From Imbricaverruca yamaguchii (lineage: Eukaryota; Arthropoda; Thecostraca; Neoverrucidae), in contig JAOTOL010001645.1 in assembly GCA_034440575.1 (NCBI GenBank), forward strand, positions 2,847,501-2,911,500: a stretch of DNA of 64,000 nt. The letters are read 5' to 3'. Under the pieces are notes generated by a model. It was not told the origin of the DNA and searched no databases. It saw only the letters and a list, made by a program, of their open reading frames with translations. A program made the translations under genes and the position numbers. The number at the start of each line of letters is the position of its first letter. Position 1 is the first letter of the stretch. This document shows, one piece after another, positions 40,837 to 52,800 of this stretch.

Positions 40837-43800
40837 CGCGTGTGTGCATGTGTGTTCATCCGGGCTGCTGTCGGACTGTTTCTGTGTCTATCTGCCTGTA
40901 TTTGTCGGTGTGTTAGTCAGTGTGTGCCTGTCTATCACTTGTGCGACTGTCTGTTTGGACTGTGTGCCCGTGGGTGGGTCTGCGTGTCTTGTTGGTTCGT
41001 CGGTCTGTCTGGCGGTTTTGCCTGTAGGCCCTCACCTCCTTCCTCTCGGCGGTGCTCAGCTCCGACAGCACGTCGTGGCCGGGCCGCTTCAGAATGTCGA
41101 CCATCGTCGAGAAGTGGTGGTTCTCCATCACGGACGACTTGTACAGCGCCCCCAGACTGGTGTTCTCCTTGGCGAACGTGTTGCCGTAGCCGCGATGGTC
41201 GGCGTCGTGAGACACGCACGCCACCAGCAGCCCCAGCTTCTGACCACCACACGCCTCACGTCAGCTCTCACGTCGGGCGACAACTTGGCCATCGGCCGGC
41301 ATACATGCGCTGCGGTTTGCGTTGGTAGCTGCGTTTGCTAGTGCCTTGACTACTGCGGCTACCAGAAGCAGCACTATTGATATCAGGCGCACGGCCGTAG
41401 CCTAGCCGAGGGCCAGGCTCATGGTGTTGCCCCAATGTACGGTTGGCAGGTTACCAGTTATATATATATTTGGGCACGAGACCAGCTCATGAGGGTGCCA
41501 TATGAGCCAGCTCATCAGCAACTCATCTCCGCCAGGAAACGGCACCACTACTATCACCACACGGTGTAAACCATCGCACGCACGCACTTACCACTGCCTT
41601 AAAACACAGTATCTCACCACTCCCCTGCGGTCTCGTCACCGTTCGCCGGCAGTGCTAACCTCCAGGTGGCTGAAGGTGCTGGTGTTCAGCCTGAGGATGT
41701 TGTACATGGCGTGCGCCACCATGAAGGCGTGCGTGCAGTTGTGATAGGGCATGCGGCGGTACGACTTGATGATGGTGGTGGTGAACGTCACCACGTTGGC
41801 GGGCACCACGCGCGACTCGCCCACCAGGTCGAAGAACATGTGCAGGTAAAGCCGGTTCAGGTTCACCCCGACACCCGGATTCCAGCCGAACCTGACGACA
41901 GATGCTGGCTGTGTAGTGACGCCGCCGATCAATAGTGGCACTGCCGGTGCATAATGATACTGCTGGTGAATAGTGACACTACCGGTCAATAGTGACAGCT
42001 CCGTCAGTAGTGGCATCGCTCCGGCCTCGAAGACCGGCGCCTCAACACGGGGAGCTGTTACTAAGGCGAGATGGTGCTTATCAATTTTGATAGGTGTTAC
42101 TTAAAAGGGATGATAGGGACAAACTCGCGGAATGTGTTACTGAAAGGGATAGTACCGATAAACTCAGGGAGATACTACTGACAGGGGGTGGTGTCAATAT
42201 CTCACGGAGGTCCACCGACACGGAATGGTTTAGATAAACTCAGGGTGGTGCCACCGACCAACATGAGCGATAACCAAGATCGACACCAACAGGTTGGCTT
42301 CAGTCTAGGCTTCGACCTGGTTATAATAATTACAATAGACCTTATGGGTTAATGTACCTGGTTGTAACCAGGTATGTAACCTGATTGGGATGGGAACAAA
42401 TATTCCGGATGTATTTACCTGGAAACAGCCCTGTTGTGGCAAATCAGGTTTGTGTCAGGAAATAAAATTGAACCTGAATCGGGGCACTAAAAATGTCAGC
42501 TTGAACTCGTCCAGGAAAACATCTGCTGAGCGGCAATGGGGGGGGGGGGAGAATGCGCTCTGGATTGTTGTACTCAACTTCGGTTTTACACAATATTGTA
42601 TCAAGTTGATTTTAAAATATTGGTGTGGCATGCCACACCGGGATGGCCAAGCTACCTCAGTTTGACATCAGAATTGTACAAAATTACCCCGGGATAACAT
42701 GTGATAGACAATGGAAATTCAATCGTGTTTGGTTCATCTAGAAATAGGATCAAAATCAGCTTTATATGACACTATTTGGAAGCTCTCTAAATTATCCATT
42801 GTATTCACATCCCTTCCTCGGCGCCTTGTACAGCACATTTTGATAACTTGTGCCACACCGATATGTTCTTGATGTGGCTGCTGCCATACTTGCTCTGTGG
42901 AAGTCTACATTCCCGGTGAAGCCAAACGATTCAGGCCTACGGGAAAACCTGCAATGGATTTGATCTCGCTCGTAACAGCCCCAGAAGAGCTGGGAGGCCG
43001 TGTCGGACAGCCCGACGCTAATCGACACCAGCTGACACCGGTTGACACTGGCCAACACCACGAGACGTCAGTGTTGGAAACACTGATGATTCAGCCAGCA
43101 CCAGTGGTGCTATTCCGACGCCTGTTAAGGAGACTGGCCGTCGCTACCCAGAAAATGATATGGCGGTGGAGGGGCTGGAGGGGGTTGGAGATGGAGGGGC
43201 TTCAAGGAACGCTGAGTTGACGTGGCCCCGCACTGTGCACGAGCCTGCGGTCGGTTGCCAGCGACGGAGAGATAATTTGCCGGCCAGATGGAGCTACAAT
43301 TATAATTGAAATGTTCAAGTTTCACTACAAACGTGATGGCTGTCACATTTCATAGATGGTGCATGCCGTTATAAATTTGTATGGATATTGCACCAAATTT
43401 AAGTCCTGAAGCGAATAAAGCCTAAATGTCCTAATTAGATGACCTACAACTGCCTGCAAACTAGGAAATTGTGATGGCTGACCCTGCCGACCACGATAGC
43501 AGACAGATATCGTTTGCGGAGCGAATAATTGTTATTCTCCATTTCTGTGTGGATTAGAGACAATATATATGTTCAGATGCTACGTAACATGCCCACCTTT
43601 GAGCTAATCTCGGTCATTATATTATGATTCCGTCTGGGTGGACACGAGATCATTTTCGATTGTGTTAATTCAATAAAGTTAATCCAATTCCATTACCCGC
43701 TCACATGATCAGACGGTAACCGAACAAATGTACGTAAAGCAAATGTACGTATGGCAAATGTACCTACGCAAATGTACGTAAGCAAATGTACGTAAGTGCA

Positions 43801-46800
43801 GATGCACGACTGGCATTTGCACATAAGCACAAATGCACGTATGGCAATTGTACGTATGCGCAAATGCCCGTATGCGCAAATGTACGTAAGAGAAAATGTA
43901 CGTATGGCATATACATCTAACCAAATGTGCTTAAACGCAAAGGCACGCACGCCTAAATGTACGCACATTGGCTAACACATACATTTCCTCTTATATTCTT
44001 TTACGTTTAGGTACTGCTGTGATTACGTACATTTACGCTTACGTACTTTTGCCCTGACGTACATTTGCGCTTACATACTTTTGCGCTTGCGTACATCTAC
44101 GTTTACGTACTTTTGCGCGTACGTAAATTTGCGCTAACGTACTTTTGCACATACGTACATCTGCGCATACGTACATTTATTATACGTACATTTGCGCTCA
44201 CGTACATTAGCCATACGTACATCTGCGCCTACGTACAATTCCCATACGTACATCTGCGCTTACGTACATTTGCTTACGTACATCTGTCATACGTACATTT
44301 GTCCTTACGTACATTTGCCCTAGAATCGATCAGGCAACGCAAATGATACTCTCAGGACCGATAAATGAACAGGAAAATCACACACGGTCCGGCACTGATC
44401 GGCACGGTCCACCACTGACGTGCCAAAGTCGATAGGTATGGTGGCGGGCAGCGGCTGGTCCATATACTGCTGCAGCTCGTCGGGAGTGGCCGTGGAGTGG
44501 AAATATAGCATATCTTGACATATGTCGAACTGGTGCTCCTGTGGGTGGGGTGGAGATACACAGTCAGACGGTAATGCAGCCTGTCTTGACATACGCCCAG
44601 CTGGTGCTCCTGGGGGTGGGGTGGGGATACACAGTCAGACGGTACTGCAGCATGTCCTGGCATACGCCCAGCTGGTGCTCCTGGGTGTGGGGTGGAGATA
44701 CACAGTCAGACGGTACTGCAGCATGTCCTGGCATACGCCCAGCTGGTGCTCCTGGGGGTGGGGTGGGGATACACAGTCAGACGGCACTGCAGCATGTCCT
44801 GGCATACGCCCAGCTGGTGCTCCTGGGGGTGGGGTGGAGATACACAGTCAGACGGTACTGCACATGTCTTGCCATACGCTCAGCTGGTGCTCCTGGAGTG
44901 TTCCTGGGTGGGGATACATGGTCAGACGGTACTGCAGCATGTCCTGGCATACGCCCAGCTGGTGCTCCTGGGGGTGGGGTGGGGATACATGGTCAGACGG
45001 TACTGCAGCATGTCTTGACATGCGCCCAGCTGGTGCTCCTGGGGGTGGGGTGGGGATACACAGTCAGACGGTACTGCACATGTCTTGCCATACGCTCAGC
45101 TGGTGCTCCTGGAGTGTTCCTGGGTGGAGATACATGGTCAGACGGTACTGCAGCATGTCCTGGCATACGTCCAGCTGGTGCTCCTGGGGGTGGGGTGGGG
45201 ATACATGGTCAGACGGTACTGCAGCATGTCCTGGCATACGCCCAGCTGGTGCTCCTGGGGGTGGGGTGGAGATACACAGTCAGACGGTACTGCAGCATGT
45301 CCTGGCATACGCCCAGCTGGTGCTCCTGGGGGTGGGGTGGAGATACACAGTCAGACGGTACTGCACATGTCTTGCCATACGCTCAGCTGGTGCTCCTGGA
45401 GTGTTCCTGGGTGGGGATACATGGCCAGACGGTACTGCAGCATGTCCTGGCATACGTCCAGCTGGTGCTCCTGGGGGGTGGGGTGGGGATACATGGTCAG
45501 ACGGTACTGCAGCATGTCCTGGCATACGCCCAGCTGGTGCTCCTGGGGGGTGGGGTGGAGATACACAGTCAGACGGTACTGCAGCATGTCCTGGCATACG
45601 CCCAGCTGGTGCTCCTGGGGGTGGGGTGGAGATACACAGTCAGACGGTACTGCACATGTCTTGCCATACGCTCAGCTGGTGCTCCTGGAGTGTTCCTGGG
45701 TGGGGATACATGGCCAGACGGTACTGCAGCATGTCCTGGCATACGCCCAGCTGGTGCTCCTGTGGGTGGGGTGGAGATACATGGTCAGACGGTACTGCAG
45801 CATGTCTTGACATACGCCCAGCTGGTGCTCCTGGGGGTGGGGTGGGGATACATGGTCAGACGGTACTGCAGCATGTCCTGGCATAAGCTCGGCTGGTTCT
45901 CATGGGTATGGATGTGAAGATAAAACCATTATTAAACCAGCTGGTGACTGTTCAGCAAGCAATGCTAAGAGCATTTAGCTTCTACCAATTTGAAAGGATG
46001 CACTTTGTGGGCCACTGGGCACGCATGGTGAAATATTAATTCATGATTGTGATATAGTAGAATCGCTAAGAAAGCGACTATCACCAGTTCATACGGAAGA
46101 GAACTCAATTATATATGAAAACATTTAAGGCTATACTATGGCATGGGATATGTTAGCAGATCCTACAATAACTACAGTAACTGTAGAAAACCAAGATTAA
46201 AAAATATAGCGGAATAAAGCCTGGACCTGAGGATATGTATCCTAGGATTTAATTTCAGTGTCCTCAAAGTTTAACAATTCCTCTAGGCGTCATTTTAGGC
46301 GATCCGTTAAGCGTTCCGAATTACATGGAAATTAACGTTAGACAAATATACAGACTTCCCAAAATGGTGATGGAAAATGTGGAAAATTACAAGCCCAAGA
46401 AATATTTTATGTTCACTAGTTACGTTCTACGCTGGAACGAAGCATGGCTGGATTCCATCAAGCATGGATTCTTGATCAATATATCTTTATCGTCTTTGTG
46501 AAGAAACTTGAAGTAGGGTTAAGAAAATCTGTTTGTGTTTGTTCATGACATCAAACTGGTAGGAATGGCTGTAACTAATTATAAATATAGCAATACTCAA
46601 CTAGAGGACCTAACAAGGACCCTTGGACCTTACAAGTTGGCTACTAAATGGCAGATGTCTTTGCACTTTGATAGGTGTAGGCAACATTTGAGGTTTTGGG
46701 GTGGAACACTGACATACACAATTGAAGGTAATGAACTGCCTATCACTAAAGAGGACAAAAATAGGCGTGTTGGTTTCAAGGGGCTTTAAATAAGAATTTA

Positions 46801-49800
46801 TAGCTGCAACTCAGCTAGTAATATGGTGATGAGAATGCTAGGTGCAAAATCATGCATGTAGGTAAGCAGCATATGAAGGCCCCATACTTCATGGGTGGTT
46901 AGGTGCTATCAGTGACTCAACAGGAGAAGGATTTGGTGTTATTGTAAACACAAAATTGGGGGCATCAGAACAGACCAAGGAAGCCAGGAAGAAGGCACTG
47001 AGAATGCTTGGGGCAATAAATAGGAATGTGTCATACAGAAGTGAGGAAGTCATCAGGAAGCTTTACTGTGCATATGTCAGGCCACATTTGGAATACTGCA
47101 TCCAAGCTTGGTCTCCTAACTACGGAAAAAGATTGTTGGCTTTTGAGAAAGTACAAAAGAGGGCTACAAAAATGATTAATGGTATAACCAACCTGGCATA
47201 TGAGGAAAGATTGAAGAAATTGAATGTTTTCACTTAGATATAGAATGCTGAGAGGAGATCCCATCGAGGTCTTTAAATTTGTCCATGGTCTGGAGAGTGG
47301 ATATCTCGGGGAAATGTTTGAATTTAACAGAAATGATGCAATTAGAGGTCATCAATTCAAAATTAAAGTTAACCACAGCAGAACAAGGTTAAGACAGTCT
47401 TTCTTCACAACAGGGTAGTAGAACACTGGAACCAGCTGCCAGAAATCATTGTAAGTAGCAGCACATTGAACATCTTTAAAAACAGCATAGACAATCATTA
47501 TAAGAACAGAGGGCTTGCTTTTCAGTATTACAGGGAGGGCTGATCGACAACTGGTCGAGTGCACAGAGTGCAACCAAGATGGGCCCTTGTGGCTCATAGT
47601 TGTACTAATCCTTTATGTCTCTATGTCCTTTAAATCAATGCACTAAATAACTTGGAATATGGAGAGAGGCTTATTACATTATGTATGCACTCACTCAGGT
47701 ATCGAAGATTATTCATTTTCGGGATGTACGATCAGTTAGTCAATTAGCGAGTCATTCTGTCATTCCTCCACGTTACAAACCGCTATTTGGTAGATTTTGC
47801 TCTGTGCTCGGAGTCCTACCTATAGAAAATCTTACGGAAATATTGCATGATTCCTCTATCACACTAACAAACTAACAACAACTACAGAGTGCAGCTGTAG
47901 TCAGCAGAAAGAGCGTTGGGTAAATAGGGCGAAGAAACACAATACTCCGGCAGTGTATGACGTTCCGACTTTCTTCTGGCCTGGGTAACGACACACTCAT
48001 TCCATTTAACAACGGCAGGCGGGTGTTCCTACCTTCTTCTGACTGCGGTCGTACATGATGCCGTAGTAGAGGGCCAGCGAGCAGTATATGCCGAACATGC
48101 TGATGGCCGACTCGTCCGATGCCGTGAAGAAGTCGCCGCCTGTGGCGATGTCGCAGGACGTCAGCGCCAGCGGCGGTAGTCGGCCACACCAGTCCACCGC
48201 GACACACAATTAACCCCGCACACCCAGGCGCCGAACCACCGCCGGAAGACCGACGCGCCCGAAACTCGACACCGGCACTCTTCCGGACACGGGCACCGTT
48301 GCTCAGAAGACCGGCGAGGCCAGCACGTGTTCGGAGCCGACGTGACGGACGTACCGATCTTGTTGACGACCTGCAGCACCCCCAGTGTCCGGCCCTTGGC
48401 CTGCACAGGGTAGGCCAGCAGGCCGCGCGACTTGTAGCCGGTCAGGCGGTCCACGTCCTGATTGAAGCGCGGGTCGGCGTACGCGTCCTGCCGGGACGGC
48501 AGACGCGGGAACTTGTTACCGCTTTGGCCCCTACCTCCTTCTTAAGAGGCGGGCAGCAGTTCTCCATACCGGCATGATCTGCTCGCGTTGGGGTCCAGGA
48601 GGTGGGTGGACAGATTAGGGTTGTGAAGCGTGGCGGGTTGCAGCACTCGTCACTTCGACTTGACTTCAGCGGCATGACTTATCTATGGTGACAATCAGAG
48701 AGCCTGCTACACAAACACCTCGCACACCCGACGTCACATACGGGGAACGCTGTTGAGCACGAGCTGCAGACACACGACATGAATTGCAGTCACGGTTATA
48801 GGTGTCGCCATGTCACGGTAGACGTCAGCAGGTCACGGTAGTTGTCGCTTTATCGAGGCAACTAGGCGTCACTGTGGCACGGTGAGTGCGACTGACCTTG
48901 ACGTTGACCAGCTTTCCGCTCTTGGCGCAATAGCCTGCGATGCCGCGCTCCAGTGGGAACCGTATCTCGGTCCGCTTCGTCAGTACCGGAGATCCGTCCA
49001 TCACCTGTCCACCACATTATCGCATCCATCACGTAGCTATTGGGATTTATTATCACATCCATCACTACAAAGCAACACTGGAAACTGTCACACAACTACA
49101 GTAGGCATTCATTGAGCAATACGATCCACCGTATTGCGCGTTGTGCAATGTGATCTGTCATACCAGCCCGCCCAGCGATCCATCACACAGCAAAATCTGG
49201 ATCAGTCCAATATCTGGCCATCATGCAGCCGTCGGATTACACCGGACACACAGCACCGTCCGACCTGTATACATCACAATCGCACAACCACGGGGGACCC
49301 ATCACACATCACCGGCGACCCGCCGCACAAAATTGGTGATGTAACACAACCTTCGCACAGCCACACCTGGATCCGCCGAAGGCTGTCAGGGATCCGTTTC
49401 GCATTACTAGCGATCTTTGGTGGTGGGGGCGGTGGTGCTGCTGCTACTGCTCCCGCGACGTTGAGGCGTGCTGCTCCGACTACGTCGAGGGAGGCGCACT
49501 GCCGTTGACAAGGACGAGCATGCTCTTCAGCTGCGCTCTCGTTGCTTGTGCGCCGTGGTGTTGCAGACGGTCTATGCCGTCTTGTGGCCACTGACGTGCC
49601 GCACACATCCAGCCCAATATCCGGCTTTGTTGCGGAGACAGCTTGCTGTCGCTCGTAGGCAATGGTTTTTGTAGTGGAGGTAGATAAGCCAGCGTTGGTG
49701 GAGAGCAATCTCATCTTGTTTCCTTATGGATGGTTGTCCATTGGTGTGGCATAGTGTCACGAACCTGGTGCCGAAATCAAGGCCTTTGGCTTCTGGAAGA

Positions 49801-52800
49801 AGAAAGCTGCCTCGCCGTTCAGATTATCCACGTAGAGCTTCAACGTTGTCAACGGGTTCAGGTTCCTCGCCTCTACCGTCCCGTACATGCGCGCCTGTGT
49901 ATCTCTCGCTGTACTGCCGCCCTGGGGATTCTCATTGAGCTCATCCTTCATGTACGCAAGTTCCTCCGCATCTTCATCCGTTCTAAACTGTATCCAGCCG
50001 CTGTACATATACTTTAGACTCTCGCGAAACTCAGCATCAAACCGAGGAGGGCTTCGTCTTGCAGATATTTTGGTATCTCATTCGAGTGCTGCATACAAAT
50101 TGAGTGTCGTATTCATATCGAGTGGTGCGTTTGGTGGAGTCTCTCCAAATCAGGCACGACGATGCTGTGCTTGTGCTGGATGTTGCCATTGCCGGCTATC
50201 TTGATGAGGCTTCCCACTGTTTTTTTTTACAGCATCGAATGTCAGCGGAAGCATTGCATTGTCACTGAGATCCAGATTTGTAATTTATCATGCTCAATAA
50301 CAGGATAACAAGGGAGCTCAGATTGTAGTGACTGCTCTGAAAGCCTTTGTCCCAAGAAGAAACACTGAATAGTCCTGTCGGCCGTTATAAAAAGAAACTT
50401 GACCGAGACAAGCCTCTCGCTAACAGACAATCAGTGAATCAAGCGGTAGATCACCTTTATTATTGTTTTTAGCGTGACCAGGATGTCATCCGTATAAAAG
50501 CTACAGTTCATCCTCGTCTGTTGTGCGTGTGTCACCAGTGCGGAGCGAGGGCAGTGGTTATAGCACCACTGACGCGCGACGCACTCCCGACTATTCGCCC
50601 CGACAGGGCCAGTCGCGTCAGGGCAAGGCCCTAGTCAACAGTGTGTGCAGTCAGACTGTGCGTCGTGAATACAGAGACCGTGATCTTACAGTACATTGAT
50701 AACAGACACTGAGGACTAAGTATGCACCACTACCACATCCTCAAATAACTGAAACCTTAGTTTGTAACGAAGAGCATCTTGCCACTGCTGTCTGTCAAAT
50801 GCATTATTCATATCTGCATCCATATGTATAAAATGCCTCTTCAAATTCTAAGACGTCCCAGTCTTACTAACTAGGAAACCACGAACGTGCTCGATTTTCG
50901 TAACATGCCCATGAAGGTGCGCATGAGACACAAGGTGTTCACCTCGAGTTGGAACGCCCGTAATTGTAATTAATTTCTCGTGCATTGCCACGGCAGCGAG
51001 CAATTAGCAGCCACTTTTAGGAAATTTCAATGACCTGTTGAAGTTCAAATTGAACGGCAAATATCACGCTACCAAAGTGGATATATCTTGAACGCTTTAC
51101 CATCAACAGCCCATCATCCTTCTTGGTGCCATATTGATGAAAGTTGGAGTGCTAAAGCTGCACCAATTGAATTAATAAATACATTTGTAGTTACGTGAAT
51201 ACGTCTCGTCCTCAACAAAAGAGGAGGTACCATTGTTGAAGCCAAGATTTATTGACAGGGGTCCGACTCTTAGAGTGTTACTTTAACGATAGCGCTTTTG
51301 GTGAGGCAGAACATTTATTGTTTGGCATGGCGACAATCCCAAAATGTCTTGCAAATTTAGCGCATTATTTTTGCTTCGGGGAGGGGGAGGGGACGCTGAG
51401 CTGCTCCTCTGCAGGCTATACACTCTCGCCAATCACACATCGGTCTACCGAGCGGGTACAATGGAGCACCCACTTAGGTTGGCAAGTACCCGGAGTGTAT
51501 CGACCTCATCTCAGAGGGTATCATCAACACCCACCAAGCTGGAGTCGGCCTCCACAACCCACAGCGACCCACCTGGCCGTCGTCGAACAGAGAGGCGACC
51601 AGCTCGTGGCAGTCGTTCTCGAGCGTGAAGAAGGTGACTCGCTCGGCGGCCACCAGGCACTTGGCGTACACCATGATCTTGGAGACGAGCGTGTCCTGCG
51701 CGAACACGTCCTGGAACAGCGACTGGGCCACCTCCAGCAGGAAGCCGTTCAGCTGCTCCTGGTGCTGCTGTACCCCCTCCAGCTGTCGGTCGGTGCACAT
51801 TGACGCTCCGATGAGGTGACAGTCAACACAGGACACCACAACATTACCACTTACCGATGAATGCAGATTGCCACGCTCCAGGCGACCAGTACAGGACAAT
51901 ACCCACCGGCCAGTACAAGTTATCACGTACCTACCAAGACAGGTTACCACCCCTACCACGATTCACAATAGCCCTGATCAAGACTGACCGGGCCCGCTAC
52001 TGATGGCGGCGTAACACTCACCTCTATCCGGGAGCTGCCGATACCGACCAGACCAGTTGCAGATGTGACACCCACCTCTATCTGGAAGTTGCCGATACTG
52101 AACCAGGCTGACATGAAGTTCACCGTCTGCAAGTCGTGCTCCTCGAACGACTCGTGCTGCATACATCGGCGCAACTCCATCACCGCCAGTCCGGGAAAGG
52201 GTACCACTAAAGCCGACCGGTCCTGTCAGATCAGGTCAGGTCAGCGCACCGGCAGTAGCCGTGACAACGCGGTGGTTGCAGTTGACTGGCAAGTTGGGTG
52301 ATTTATTTCAACCCACAGCTAGCAGCTGACCATAACGGGCCGAACCTTGGCGGCGAGATCACATATTTTATCTGGCACCTCCAGGTCAAGGTCCAGCAGG
52401 GAGGTCACACACCTCCTCCGATACAATGTGGCCGAGCCCTGCGAGAAGATTAAACATCTCCGAAACAGCAGAACCTATTCAGGCGAGGAGGTCACACACC
52501 TGACACAACGGGACCGAGCCCGGCGGAGAGGTCACACACCTTCTCCGACACGCCATGGCCGAAGCCCAGCGGGAAGCGGGTGTCGGTGACAATCGAGTTG
52601 ATCAGTACAACATTGCCGCTGGAGGCCGCCAGCGTCGCAGGAGTACTGCCCTCTCCTGCAGATCAGGGGAAGTTAGGTCAGAAATCTGCACGTATATGTA
52701 TGTGTAACCGATTATTTCTGACCCACTATAAGTAGTCCACACAGATGGGCTTCTGAATAATACATAGTAGCGTATGATATATAAATAGATAGCTGATATA

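Noticed and set aside
40421..41341. 306-residue plus-strand frame
   Set aside because: Low-complexity TCTG/GT tract plus the antisense of a PDE10 exon.
44522..45917. Two overlapping plus-strand open frames of 454 and 458 residues
   Set aside because: They are three-frame openness of a ~71-bp tandem array; the biological reading is the minus-strand PDE10 exon derivative.
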